DNA of 64,000 nucleotides from Micropterix aruncella (GCA_944548615.1 OX155972.1:6764975-6828974); one strand, 5' to 3'. Numbered from the stretch's first letter, positions 52,201 through 63,089 are shown. The notes: generated by a model from the letters alone, not told the origin. A program made the numbers and translations.

Positions 52201-54537
52201 GTACGATGGGAGCCGCGGTTAGATGTCTTCTCATTCGATGTAACTACATGCGAAAGGAAATGCACAAAGAGGAATATACTCTCCACAGTGGCAAGACTAT
52301 GGGATATTTTAGGATTTGTAGCGCCGGTAATCCTATATACTAAGCTCCTAATTCAGGAGTTGTGGAAGTCCGGCATTGATTGGGATGAAGAACCTCCTAT
52401 CTCAATTATTGACAAATGGGCTAAATTTCAGCTAGAGCTGCCGTTTTTGTCTAAGATAAGCATACCACGACATGTAGGAGTAGTAATTGGCGGCGTAGTT
52501 ACCTTATTAGGTTTCTCCGATGCTAGCGAAAGAGCCTATGGAGCAGCAATTTACTTACACATACAGTCGGCAAATGGTATCGTGGTTAATCTACTTTGTG
52601 CAAAATCGCGGGTAGCACCTTTAAAGTCTGTCACACTGGCGCGTTTAGAGCTCTGTGGAGCACTTCTTCTGGCCAAATTAATCAGGTCCGTTCTGTTGAC
52701 ATACGAGTCGAGGTGGAAGATCGATCGTATATTTGCCTTTACAGACTCTACGGTCACTCTACATTGGATACACGGTAGTCCACACAGGTGGAAGACATTT
52801 GTAGCCAATCGAGTGGCACAAATCCAAGTTAATCTAGATCCAAAATGTTTTTATCACATTGCTGGAAAAGAGAATCCCAGTGATTGTCTGTCACGCGGAC
52901 TTACTCCAACTCAATTGATAGAGCATCCTTTGTGGTTCAAAGGTCCACCGTGGATTGCTCAAGAACCCACATCTTGGACAATTCAGCCATTTCAGCCCAC
53001 CAGCACTGACCTTCCAGAAGCCAAACCAGAGGTGGCATTAATCACACGGAATCCAGCATTGCCGATTCTGTATGAGTTATCCCAGCGAGTATCATCCTGG
53101 AACAAACTACTTCGCATAGTAGTCTATGTTCTAAGATTTGCTAGGAAACTTAAATCATATGGTCTGCCTCAGGTGGAAGATTTAACTCAGGCAGAGACAG
53201 CAGTTATTCGCTCTTTACAGGCAGTTCATTTTGCAAAAGCCATAGTAGCGGTTGAGATGGGGAAGTCTTGCGCGGGTGCTCTGCAGCGGCTGCGGCCTAT
53301 AATGGTGAATGGGGTTCTACGAGTAGGAGGTAGATTAGAAAATTCAAACTTGACTTTTGACCATAAGCATCCGATTTTATTGCCAAAAAAGGATCATGTC
53401 GTCGAGCTTATCATCGACGACACCCATCGTAGAAATTGCCATACAGGTCCACATTTACTTCTTTCAATTCTGAGACAACGTTTTTGGATTTTATCCGGAC
53501 GTAACATAGTGCGTTCTCGCGTTCATCTATGCAACTTCTGTTTTCGGGTTAGGCCCAAGGCATGTATCCCGCCAGTTATGGCTGATATACCGGAATGCAG
53601 GTTACAAGTTTCCAAGCCTTTTGCCCATACAGGACTAGACTATTGCGGCCCACTTAGTATAACTTTAACTCGAAAGCGTGGTGTCAGGTCTCAGAAAGCG
53701 TATATTTGCGTATTTATATGCCTCACCACAAGGGCCGTACATGTAGAGTTGGTACCGGATTTGAGTACGGATGCATTTCTAAATGCACTAAAGAGATTTT
53801 TATCTCGACGAGGACCAGTAGAAAGGCTGATGTCAGATAACGGAACCAACTTCGTAGGGGCTCGCGCTTATCTAGATGAACTTTATTCATTTTTGAGATC
53901 AAAAGATCACAAGAATCAGTGGGATAGTGAGCTATCTGCCCAACGCATTCGTTGGCAAATGATTCCACCTAATGCGCCTCACTTCGGGGGTAGTTGGGAA
54001 TCAACGGTAAAGGCTTTCAAAACACATTTGTTCAGAGTTATTGGGGCTCAAATCTTGACTTACGAGGAATTATTAACAGTTCTTTGTCAGATTGAGGCTG
54101 TACTAAATTCACGGCCGTTGGGCAGAGCTCTCAGTCCAGATCCAGCGGAGCCTATAGCATTAACTCCCGCTCATTTCCTTCACACGACCCCTTTAGGTTC
54201 GTTGCCATCAGAGCAGATTTCGGAAGAACGTGAAAACTTACTTTCTCGATATTTGCTATTAGATAAGCTTGTCCAGTCTTATTGGCGCAGATGGAGTTTA
54301 GAATATTTACACACTCTACAAACTAGAGAAAAATGGTTATCGGATACCGAACCTATCAAAAAGGGTACCGTGGTGTTAATAATGCAGAATAACACGGCTG
54401 TCTTGCATTGGCCGTTAGGAGTGGTCCAGGAAACATATCCTGGTTCGGATCGGCGAACTAGAGTCGTATTAGTAAAGACCAAGTCTGGCACTCTAACACG
54501 TCCGGTGGCACGGCTTTGCCCACTGCCCTCGCAATAA
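49270..54537 (+). CDS. BEL-2 Gag-Pol polyprotein
   Basis: 1755 aa from ATG MSKAEENRKF with no interruption. DUF1759-like gag about 125-300; Cys/His cluster C342/C345 ... C377/C380 ... C396/C399; aspartic protease DNGS 497-500; RT with D833 (ADVKQMY) and YMDD 909-912; RNase H D1084, E1127, D1159; integrase H1386/H1391/C1421/C1424 and core D1457, D1523, E1577. The knuckle C377-x2-C380-x4-H385-x4-C390 is CCHC. All motifs sought are intact, and with paired LTRs the element appears competent on paper. The preceding leader (48092-49269) has no ORF other than the TA artefact; a (TTAA)n run precedes the start at about 49200-49225. Confidence 0.93.
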   Translation: MSKAEENRKFLKIKLLQAKLNSYYNRIKSLHDYAYEMSLENYKEVEKFLELTSNLSVLRMEYNSEFDELCLIKMELSEESEPNTTDLEAFENLFIAVQSKVNAFSRPSNLNSNGFSNKAAHRMKLPPVELPKFDGNTKSWPMFFECFNNMIHRNPQLDSGDKIYYLCGQLKDKALETIAGISPTSDNYELMYDTLVSKYQDVRSLGTTYLEEMFNFKKMLVPSVDGLNSFVAKFSVSVSAFEKLEIPDKLDFVFLYLALKRVDNETARLFENSVRDEKMPSYRSFTKFVGEQAKILERTSIYTSSGSGKNASTSFGKMPIPINSKLSSGRATRALVTSSKDCPLCKRSDHDHFSRCAEFLDLSTKERYNIVKQSEGCVLCLSFSHKPNACNVKGSCNTCLSRTHHTLLHFGNVQQSSTALPVSSVKQELETYADVSSVGDSREGDVNNAGVSLCSLQGAVAHDSVRDSSSSTVLLATARVRILDASGKAHLIRCLVDNGSQNHFITTQCCKRLSLETHTLGSPMSVHGFGGSSNRVTGETELEFSSRFDSRRPYKIRPLVVGSITHELPTSEMDRSMLGYLKGIPLADDSFDRPGDIEMLIGAQLFSRLILSGRIYGPPGQPDALQTTLGFIVMGEVPITRPEQEKCTSVYFAVTGPRLDEVIRKFWELEEIPSCTAERLSREEQECEQFYKSTTTRDSTGRYTVALPFKSDPTELGSSLKLAEKRFFSLERKFKACPQLREAYDKVIREYLELGYLAPVNPVPGDVGYVIPHHAVLRDDKVTTKLRMVLDASAQTDKKLSLNQILHGGPNLQGDIFLILLNFRLFSIAYCADVKQMYLQIKVHSQFRKYLRMLYRFDTNDKLQTLEFERVCFGVSASPFLALRTINQLCEDERSNFPLAATVAQRNLYMDDIVSSEKSVTAATKTARELIEMFKSGGFDLMKWSSNSSDLLSRIPETHLHPQVVKFDDESGQKILGVRWEPRLDVFSFDVTTCERKCTKRNILSTVARLWDILGFVAPVILYTKLLIQELWKSGIDWDEEPPISIIDKWAKFQLELPFLSKISIPRHVGVVIGGVVTLLGFSDASERAYGAAIYLHIQSANGIVVNLLCAKSRVAPLKSVTLARLELCGALLLAKLIRSVLLTYESRWKIDRIFAFTDSTVTLHWIHGSPHRWKTFVANRVAQIQVNLDPKCFYHIAGKENPSDCLSRGLTPTQLIEHPLWFKGPPWIAQEPTSWTIQPFQPTSTDLPEAKPEVALITRNPALPILYELSQRVSSWNKLLRIVVYVLRFARKLKSYGLPQVEDLTQAETAVIRSLQAVHFAKAIVAVEMGKSCAGALQRLRPIMVNGVLRVGGRLENSNLTFDHKHPILLPKKDHVVELIIDDTHRRNCHTGPHLLLSILRQRFWILSGRNIVRSRVHLCNFCFRVRPKACIPPVMADIPECRLQVSKPFAHTGLDYCGPLSITLTRKRGVRSQKAYICVFICLTTRAVHVELVPDLSTDAFLNALKRFLSRRGPVERLMSDNGTNFVGARAYLDELYSFLRSKDHKNQWDSELSAQRIRWQMIPPNAPHFGGSWESTVKAFKTHLFRVIGAQILTYEELLTVLCQIEAVLNSRPLGRALSPDPAEPIALTPAHFLHTTPLGSLPSEQISEERENLLSRYLLLDKLVQSYWRRWSLEYLHTLQTREKWLSDTEPIKKGTVVLIMQNNTAVLHWPLGVVQETYPGSDRRTRVVLVKTKSGTLTRPVARLCPLPSQ

Positions 54538-54704
54538 TAACACCTCTTACTTATAAATTATCTATTATGTCCTGTATACCTACATGTTAAATTACATATT
54601 AAATTAATAAATATTTAGCTATAAGTACTACATACATAATATAAATATAACCCATTTTATAGTGATGTTTCTCGTTGAAAGGGAACCTTTCAAGCTGGGG
54701 CTTG

Positions 54705-55188
54705 TGTTTGAGCCAGATTTTGGATGCATTCTAGTGATGCATTGTATTAACTGTAGAAGCGAAATCCGAAAACGATAATCGTTGTCACCCGTATTTACGG
54801 TAGCTGCATATACGATGAAGTGAGCTGTCATTCGCGTACGCGTTGAATCGGATTATTCGAGGGTAGCGCTCTCGGTTCTCTTGCGGCAGCGGTGGTTTGT
54901 TGGAATAAGTTTTTTTACACGAAAGGCGCATTTTACGGACGTTTTGTCGAGGAAGGGTTTCGTGTGCTTCATTTTCTCTTCTCGGTTGTTTTCGCGACGA
55001 ACAGTTTGGTGAGAGGGGTGTGTGGCAACCTGGGAAGTGAAGAAAAGGACGACCTGATTGACGTGATAGAGCGGTCCAAGCCAGGGAGTACTCCAGAAAT
55101 AAGGCGAAACAATTAGGTGAGCAATATAGTTATACCTTGTATTTGTTGGAGTGCATCGAAAGTCTGGAGAAAGCCCCTGGCTGAAACA
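54705..55188 (+). repeat. BEL-2 3' LTR
   Basis: 484 bp, same sequence as the 5' LTR by eye; preceded by a short purine-rich GCTGGGGCTTG stretch that may act as the polypurine tract. Confidence 0.92.
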
Positions 55189-55189
55189 A

Positions 55190-55479
55190 ATATATTTATT
55201 TTCTATTTATTTTATATACGTATTTTTATTAATTCTTATATATTATTAGTTATTATTAGTTATTATTATAAATGATTATTTATTATTGCTATTATATATT
55301 TTTATTATTATTATTTAGTATTACTTGTCTATAGTTCTCATATTATTTTGGTGTAGTGTGAATTTCATTTTTTGATTTGATTCAAATTTTTTATTTTTAG
55401 TTTGGAATTTAACTTGATTTGATTCATTTTTTTTATTTTTAGTATGTGTTTTTTAATCATTAGTATTGGTGTTCTCCTT
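55190..55479. other. AT-rich simple-sequence DNA
   Basis: TTATTA-type repeats (55225-55320) and TTTTTATTTTTAG duplicates (55390-55445). No gene. Confidence 0.6.
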
Positions 55480-55582
55480 AGAACAGGCTCTGCCTAGTTA
55501 GGAGCAATACAATCTATGTTAAGTGCTAACGGTGTAATTTTTTTTGTGGACCAATAAATAAATAAATAAAATAAATAAAAAT
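55480..55582 (+). mobile_element. LINE 3' UTR remnant with (AAAT)n tail
   Basis: CTCCTTAGAACAGGCTCTGC, a TAGTTAGGAGCAATACAATC segment and a terminal AATAAATAAATAAATAAA tail have the look of an insect LINE 3' end. No coding part remains. Confidence 0.45.
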
Positions 55583-56403
55583 GTTTTTTTTACAAAAGAC
55601 TGATTGTTTCAAAAAACACAATAATTTAACCAATGATAAAAAATTAAAACATTCAATTATTAGTGGCATCTATCGCATTTTTTTAAGCTGATTACATTAC
55701 AGGATTAATACGAAGAGATAAAATGCCTGCATATTAGTATATCTAACAATTAAAGTGCGTATCTTAGACCACATCTTTAGACCAAATAAAAAAATGATAT
55801 ATGTTACGTAAATAATATTAAAATAATAGGAGCTATGAATTTAAAAAGCGTTTGTTATTATAATAATATGATTATATTATTTCAAGATTCATAGGATACT
55901 ATATAAGTGTGTTTACAGCGGCATCTAAAGTATTCGACAGGTGCATCGACGTTGTCTGCTCGCTTCGTCCATTGGTTCAGGTACAGCGGCGCGAGAGGAG
56001 CACGCAACATTTTTCAAATTTGCAATGGTCCCGAAACCGTATCGCTCGCCCGGTGCTTGTAATTGGAGAACATCTGTTATAAAGGTTCAGGTAGGTACTC
56101 CTCTTTCTAAAAAAATACGAAACATGTATTTCTAATTGGGTTTTACTAGGGTTGAGGCGAAAATATTGAATTTTAAACGAAAATATTGAAACTTAAACGT
56201 GGCGCTACCACGTTTAGGTTGTAACACTGAACAGAAAGAAGCGAGAGCGTCGGTTCTAATCAATTATCGCAGCACATAATCTCCCCCCCCCCCCCTCCGT
56301 TACCCCCTTCCACCGCGACGGACAGCGTGTTGACAATATAGTATATGCTAAGAAACAATACGACACCGCTATTGTGTATATCTGTGAGTAGCATTGATGG
56401 TAA
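55583..56403. other. Unassigned DNA with poly(C) tract
   Basis: No gene recognised. A 14-nt C run at about 56283-56296 and a GC-richer segment 55925-56060 (GGCGCGAGAGGAGCACGC) are the only notable points. Confidence 0.4.
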
Positions 56404-57243
56404 ATGGTACTAGTGGAATGTTACCCGGCGATGCTCGGGTATCCGCTTCCCTTCTCTCCCACTCTTACCCCTCTCCCGTGCCCCCCACACCCATGTAGCC
56501 TATTTTACTTAACTACTTACCTACTTTTCTTCAGCTATCTCTATTTTAAAAATCACATCGTGTCATTGGTCCTTTTCAACTTACTTTTTTGCATTTATAA
56601 AATTTTCTATAGTAGTTGATGTGCGCGAAAATATTATGCATGCTCAAATGTTTTATGCATACTATTTTTTATGACCACCGGTTGAGCGGTTTAGAAAGAG
56701 GTATGCTGCAGCGCCATCTGGTGGCAAGTTACATTAAAGTTAATAGCGCGAAAATATTATACGTACTCGAATGTCTATGTATACCAATTTTCATGGCGAG
56801 CATTTGGGCGGTATAGAAGTTGATGTGCTGCAGCACCATCTTGTGGCGAATTACAATTAAGACAATAGCCTGAAAATATTATGCGTTCTCAAATGTCTAT
56901 GTATACCAATTTTCATGTCTATCGGTTGAGCGGTATAGAAGTTGATGTGCTGCAGTACCATCTTGTGGCGAGTTACAATTAAGACAATAGCCTGAAAATA
57001 TTATGCGTTCTCAAATGTCTATGTATACCAATTTTTATGGCGATCGGTTGAGCGGTATAGAAGTTGATTCTGCAAATGGTAAGTTACAACAAAGCGAATA
57101 TCACAAAAACCGTTTCATGAAAAAATACATGTGCCAACTTTCATGGTGATCGGTCAAACGGTTTCGGAGTTTATTAAGCTCGGACAGACACAGACAGACA
57201 GACAGACAGATATACCAACATCCATTTTTATATATGTATATAG
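56404..57243 (+). mobile_element. Interspersed element with hairpin head, 122-bp repeats and CAGA tail
   Basis: The head has TACCCGGCGATGCTCGGGTA (56423-56442), an inverted TACCCG/CGGGTA. Four ~122-bp direct repeats start at 56623, 56746, 56868 and 56990. A (CAGA)n tract at 57183-57210 is followed by a TATA-rich end. This head-repeat-CAGA layout recurs in lepidopteran genomes; class not assigned and no protein is encoded. Confidence 0.5.
56623..57110. repeat. ~122-bp direct repeat, four copies
   Basis: Each copy contains GAAAATATTAT, CAAATGTCTATGTATACCAA, GAGCGGTATAGAAGTTGATG and a CATCTTGTGGCGA block. Periods 123, 122, 122 bp; copies 2-4 are closer to each other than to copy 1, and copy 4 diverges at its end. 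Confidence 0.85.
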
Positions 57244-57734
57244 ATAACACAAAGCGTGAAGAATGTATGAAAGGGCACATCTTAGTTTTTCTTAAAGTGC
57301 ATGTTTGGGTGACTCTTTGGCGGCATTCTGTGGTACGTTTCGCTGTCACGAGGGCCAAGTATATTTCGATTTCGATAAAAATCTACATAAGGAATTCTAT
57401 TCCGGTTGCTTACGTGGATTTTGCGATGCGAGGAATTCAAATATGCAAACGGTAGAGGTGAGCTGGGTATAGTTAGATTTTATTCTGGACTTCACGTTTG
57501 TATGAGGGGAGAAGAGGGACACTTATGAGACATGTTTACGCTCTCACATATCTAAAATTGATAAATACCACACTAGCAACAATGTGCAGTGACCATAAGG
57601 GCAGCGCCACACTTGTCCCACGTATACACGATATATATTATTGCAATAAATATTGGTTTTCAATACGATATCACGATATTTGTAAATCAAGACGGAGAAA
57701 AATGAGCTGGTGAGTTGCTTTATCGGCGTGCGCT
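57244..57734. other. Unassigned DNA
   Basis: Short overlapping ORFs on both strands without recognisable domains. No element boundary seen. Confidence 0.4.
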
Positions 57735-58530
57735 GACGAGATTTTATTTATTTATTTATTAATTTACAATAACTATGTCATATACACACCATTAACATAA
57801 TATGGTTGAGTTGGGAGAGATCCTACGGTGAAAATGTTTATCCGCATTCCTAACTAGGTCAGAGACCTGTATCTAGGGATGCTGATTTTTGTTTAATTGT
57901 ATCGACGAGCTGACTCTTTTGATATTATGAACTTTCGTTGCATTGCATAATACATAAGAATATATACATATATACATATATATACATACACACATACATA
58001 AATATATATATACATACCTACACATAAGCAAATAATACACGAGATTTGATATTAGTGATATATAATTTAATAAAACAACTTCAATTATTAGCGAGAGCAA
58101 TTGAGACTCAGCATACAATGGACACCTTTCAAGCAGGTACTTTTTTATAAGTATTTTGAATGAATTTAAGTTGTTTGCATTCTTATAACTCTTATTTAAA
58201 TTATTATAAAATCTCGGCGCAAGGAAGTAAAAATGCCTTTGGGAAAATGAAGACTTTACAATCGCAATATTATAATTTGACCCCGTAGCTTGCCTTCTGT
58301 TTTTAATTTGTTGGCTTCTTGTCTACTGATCCTTGATTCTGTGAAACTGAATTAGTAATTGTTTTATGAATAATTGCCTCACATCAAGTACTCTATATTC
58401 TGTATAGAGTTTCGCTGAGGGGTATCTAGGGTTTTTTTTATTGATGACCTTCAGAATCAGCTTCTGCGCATTGATCAAAGGAAGGAGCACTTGTGTGGTG
58501 CAACCACCCCATGCGATTGTGCCATAGTAT
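57735..58530 (-). mobile_element. LINE-A, C-terminal part and 3' UTR
   Basis: The - strand reads YYGTIAWGGCTTQVLLPLIN, then AQKLILKVI... NPRYPSAKLY and on to a stop near 58330, the thumb and C-terminal region of an APE-type LINE RT. The 3' end has an AATAAATAAATAAATAAA tail (57741-57765 read inverted). The N-terminal remainder resumes at 59650 on the same strand; LINE-B inserted between them. Confidence 0.75.
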
Positions 58531-58544
58531 GATTTATTTATTTA

Positions 58545-59647
58545 TTGCCATAGTATGCCATAGTATCCATTTCTATCATGACGTACTCGCGAGGTGACGC
58601 CCCGCTTGTACATAGTTATGACATTGATGGCAAGGCACTATCACGAGTAAATCACACAAGGGACCTTGGAGTGACCTTTGACTCACGGTTGACATACAGA
58701 CAGCACATCTACACCCTAGTTGATAATTCTTACAAATTGCTAGGTTTTGTAATGAGGAGCATGAGGCAGTTCAACAACACATTTGTCATGCGCCTCCTAT
58801 TCAATTCCCTAATTCGGAGCAGATTAGAAGTCAACGCGGCAATATGGAGTCCTTACGATAATAGCTACATATCCAGGCTAGAGAGTATACAGAAACGCTT
58901 TCTGAGGTTCCTATACTTTAAACAGCATGGATATTATCCCTTTCTATATCCTACGGCATTTATTCTGGGGATGGTTGGGTACAACTCACTAAGTGTAAGA
59001 AGATATTGGCTGTCAATCTGCCACATATATAAACTGCTTAGGGGGTTCGTTGATAATCCGACCATCCTTAGAAGAATCGGTCTATTCGTACCCACCAATT
59101 ACTACCGTGCTAGGACTCATGTATTGTTCGCGTTACCGCAAGCTAGAACTAACATCGTTCAACACTGCTTCACAGTGCGGACGCTTCGTACCCTAAATGC
59201 ACTATGTTCGACTGAGCCAGAATTGGATATTTGGACGGTGAACTTAGCACAACTGAAAAGTATGGTAATGGCATTTCTTAGCAATCAAATAATTAGATAA
59301 ATATATAGTATTAAAATTGTTAAAAAGGAATAACTAGTATAATAAAAAAGGTTAGATAAACATTAGATATACATATATAAATATAATCGTTTAATATTAC
59401 GCTCTAACGGATGTCTCCGTCTCGTTTGCTATAGTCTAGAATAATGATTTATATATTAGAATAATAATGATAGTAATAGTAATGGAGTAGAGTAATAATA
59501 TTATTATTAACAGTAGAATTATATTAATAGTCTATAGTAGAATAATAGTTATAATCTAGAATAATAGCCTAGAAAAATAATTAACGATTTGGAATCATCT
59601 GTAAGGTTAATTATGTTTTGGGAAATAAATAAATAAATAAATAAATA
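58545..59647 (+). mobile_element. LINE-B, 5'-truncated copy inserted in LINE-A
   Basis: Contains the last 240 codons of a LINE RT (58578-59300), a 3' UTR rich in ATAATAGT motifs and an (AAAT)n tail at 59628-59647. The 5' edge is a small jumble of GCCATAGTAT copies around 58530-58570. It interrupts LINE-A at the codons after MALCQSLWS. Confidence 0.75.
58578..59300 (+). pseudogene. LINE-B reverse transcriptase, C-terminal fragment
   Basis: 240 codons, open. Begins just after the palm: VNHTRDLGVTFDSRLTYRQH is the block following the YADD region, and later LESIQKRFLRFLYFK and LFVPTNYYRARTH are the C-terminal blocks. The catalytic palm and endonuclease are missing through 5' truncation, so it cannot act. 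The ATG is internal, not a true start. Confidence 0.75.
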
Positions 59648-59649
59648 GG

Positions 59650-60870
59650 ACCACAGGCTTTGGCACAACGCCATATACACAGTTTTGAGAAGGGGCTTTG
59701 GTAGAATATTTCGAAGCTCTCTAAACACGTAGGCGAGTTTCCTTGTTCTTGTAGCTAGGTTGCTTACATGTTGCTTCCATGTCAATGTTGCATCCATAGT
59801 GACACCTAGATACTTATATTCCCTAGTCCTTTCAATGGTTTGACAATTGCAGAGGTCAGATCTAGAGCAAAAATTTGAGTGCATTGTTAGTTGGTTTTCG
59901 GTTTCTGAATTATTTATTGTTGCCTTGATGTGAAATTGTATAACTTTTGTTTTAGAAATATTCAAAGTGAGAATATGGTTGTCGAGCCACTGCTTCGTTA
60001 GATTGAGGTTCGATTGAGCTTTGCGGTATGCATCTTCCCAATAATAATTGTTAGCAGACGTAAGTAACACGGTGTGATCCGCGAACGACACTATTTTTCC
60101 TTTTATTGGTAGATCACATAAATCATTTATATATATTAGGAACAATACCGGTTCCAAGACGCTACCTTGGGGAACACCGAAAGATACATTAAGTGGCGCG
60201 CTTTGTTGATCATGTATCGACGTTGTTTGCGTCCTTCCCTCAAGGTAGCTTTGCAACCACTGCAATGCTGTGTCATTTATTCCATAATGTTCCAGTTTTT
60301 TGATTAATATTATATGTGACACCGTGTCGAAAGCCTTCGATAAATCTAAAAATGTCGCTAAAACTTTACTACCCTTGTCGAGGTTTTCAACGACGTATTG
60401 TGTGAAAGTAAGTAATGCTTCATTAGTTCCTAAACCGCTTCTAAACCCAAATTGGTTGCTAGATAGAAAACTCTCATTCTCTAGGTGCGAGATCAAACAC
60501 TTTTTGGCAATTTTTTCTACTACTTTAGACAAGATGTTAAGGAGCGATATGGGACGGTAATACCAATGTCATTTTCGTCTCCACCCTTGTGTAGTGGTCT
60601 AAGCTTTGCAAACTTCAGCCATTGAGGAAAAACTCCGTTTTCAAAGCTAGTATTGATAAGATGGCAAATAGGTTCTGCAATGTAATCAATTGACATTTTC
60701 AGTATTTCTGTTGTGATGCCGTCGTTTCCTGGCGCAGAATAGTTTTTTAGCGATGTATAGTTTTGACGACCTTATCTTTAGATGTTTGGTAGAGTTTGAG
60801 GTTTGTTTTCGTCTTGGGCTGCGTATTCACTGATGCACCTAGATTTTTTCAGAAGTATTTAGATTGTTCA
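59650..60870 (-). mobile_element. LINE-A, RT palm part (degenerate)
   Basis: The - strand encodes PGNDGITTEILKMSIDYIAE, then FPQWLKFAKLRPLHKGGDEN, a frameshift before YRPISLLNILSKV (about 60540), and an open stretch to 59650 with FLDLSKAFDTVSH, GVPQGSVLEP and FADHT. Two catalytic-region changes stand out: GP of GSVLGP is EP and the second Asp of the FADD box is His. The frame ends MALCQSLWS where LINE-B inserted. Confidence 0.8.
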
Positions 60871-61174
60871 AAATATTGTTGGCATAAGTTTTTCCTACAT
60901 TTACAAAATATTAAGATGGTTTGATATATTATGTAAAAACAATAAAGAATAAAAATATCGGACTCAAAAAGACCTATAAAAAAGGCGCAGACAGCATATA
61001 TCTAACTTTAATATATTTAAGCTTCAATAACTGCTTTATACCTCAAAAAAATAAGTAGCCAGTGTTTTTTAAAAACATATAAAATCTATATCAAAATAAA
61101 TGATTTCATTATCACGGGTGTTAAATAGATAAAATTATCCATTTACTGTACGTTTATGGTGGTATAGTTTTAGA
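60871..61174. other. Short unassigned AT-rich stretch
   Basis: No gene or element boundary recognised. Confidence 0.5.
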
Positions 61175-62318
61175 GATATTTATTTATTTATTTCCCAAAA
61201 CATAATTAATTAACCATACAGATGGTTCCAAATCGTTAATTATTTTTCGAGGCTATTATTCTAGATTATAACTATTATTCTACTATAGGCTATTATTATA
61301 ATTTTACTGTTAATAATATTATTATTACTCTACTCCATTACTATTACTATCATTATTATTCTAATATATAGATTATTATTCTATACTATAGCAAACGAGA
61401 CAGAGAAATACGTTAGTGTAATATTAAACTATTATACTTACATATATCTTATGATTATCTGACCTTTCTTATTATACTAGTTACTACTTTTTAACAATTT
61501 TAATACTAAATACTACATATTTATCTAATTACTTGATTGCTAAGAAATGACATTACCGTACTTTGCAGTTGTGCTAATTTCACCGTCCAAATATCCAATT
61601 CTGGCTCAGTCGAACAGTGCATTTAGGGTACGAAGCGTCCGCACCGTGAAGCAGTGTTGAAGAACCAAGAGCGAACAACTACTATGGGGAAAGGACGTTA
61701 AAGTACCTCATTCAAAGAATCTTTAATACTATTGTATCTGAGGAAGACTGTGTAAGCGTGAGCAAACAGATGTTTAAAAAGAGATTAAAAACTACCTGTT
61801 GGACGTTTATAGTGACATTAGTGGTCATAAGTAAATTTGTTATACTTTTCTATAATTTAAGCTTGTAGTAACACTGGCCTAATTTAAGCCTGTAGTAAGA
61901 CCAGTAGTAATACTGCTGTGCATTGTTTTTTATATTATTAATGTCTTTTTGTATCACAAAATTAGAAGTGTAAGACTAGAAAAATAAGAGTTTGTCTCGC
62001 CAACAAACTGTATACCAGTTTGGCGAGATTGTACTATTTAAAAAAATGTATCTTTTTCTCTGAATAAATTTAATAATAAAAAAAAAACAATGTTAGTTCT
62101 AGCTCGCGGTAACGCAAACAATACGTGAGTAATTGGCGGGTACAAACAGACAGATTCTTCTAAGGATGGTCGGATTGTCAACGAACCTTCTAAGCAGTTT
62201 ATATATGTGGCAGATTGACAGACAATCTCTTCTTACGCTTAGTGAGTTGTCTCAACCATCCCCAGAATAAATGCCGTAGGATATAGAAAGGGATAAATTC
62301 ATGCTGTTTAAAGTACAG
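61175..62318 (-). mobile_element. LINE-B', inverted second copy of LINE-B
   Basis: Reads as the reverse complement of 58915-59647 at about 94% by eye, including the ATAATAGT-rich 3' UTR and (AAAT)n tail at 61176-61193. The 5' truncation is near 62318, where homology ends at GAGGTTCCT. It is split by a foreign 426-bp segment at 61662-62087 and carries frameshifts. Confidence 0.75.
61662..62087 (+). mobile_element. 5'-truncated LINE tail nested in LINE-B'
   Basis: Reads SVSKQMFKKRLKTTCWTF in one frame (about 61757-61815), a LINE C-terminal type block, followed by a 3' UTR and AATAAATTTAATAATAAAAAAAAAA. LINE-B' sequence stops at 61661 and resumes at 62088. Confidence 0.6.
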
Positions 62319-63089
62319 GAACCTGTGAGGGACCACCCCTCACAAGACTCCAAATTATTCGATGTGAGGTGGTGGTGTCAACTTACGAGTTATCTCCGTA
62401 TTTAAAGGCGGTTTTGATGAAGCAGAAGATATTTATTGATTGAATCGATTTAATATTGCCAGTTATAACGCTTGCCGAAGTAACGAGTGCCCGGATTACT
62501 TTATCGAGACGCGAGGGTTGCGCGACGAAGGTTATGTGGGAATAGTGGATGAGGATTGTGCGTGTGCTCCTAGTATCTCGTACTGGGCACGGCTCGAGTC
62601 TGTGGGATTACAGACTGATGCTTCGAGACTCAGGGAGAATGAGGAAAGGAAACCATGGAGCCGGATTCGTTGACCTAACTCATGAGAGAGAGTGCGGAAT
62701 ATGCCGTCGCAACCTTGGGGGAAGGTGATCACTCGGGGAATGATAATTTGGTTGCTTTTTGGCCGGTTTATATAGGCCGTGGAATGATGCGATTCGAAAT
62801 ATTCTGAGTAAAAGTAGTGTTTCATCGTGCTGATTCAATGCTGCACGAGTCAACATAATAGCTGAATTGTGTCAGTGGATTCCACTGGAAACTGATGCAT
62901 TTGTTGATCGTATGTAGTGGACTTATAGTCCGTTACAAACCTCAATTAGTAACGCGTGGCGAGAAACAAGACGCGTACGTCTACGAGATAGGTAGCGTGC
63001 ATCTGATTGGGAACGTCTTGCACTATATATCTAAAGGTAGTCTTCAAAAAGGCAAATAAATGCCATACTACCTAAATTAACAAATCGAT
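62319..63089. other. Unassigned DNA, GC-richer, with small inverted repeat
   Basis: TGTGAGGG/CCCTCACA form a short hairpin at 62315-62334. Opposed short ORFs at 62440-62673 (+) and 62532-62825 (-) overlap and have no recognisable domain. TATATA at 62770 could be a TATA box, but nothing supports a promoter call. Confidence 0.4.

Noticed and set aside
62440..62825. Overlapping ORFs on both strands as a gene or LTR
   Set aside because: No domain, no paired LTR found in the window and mutual overlap; left unassigned.
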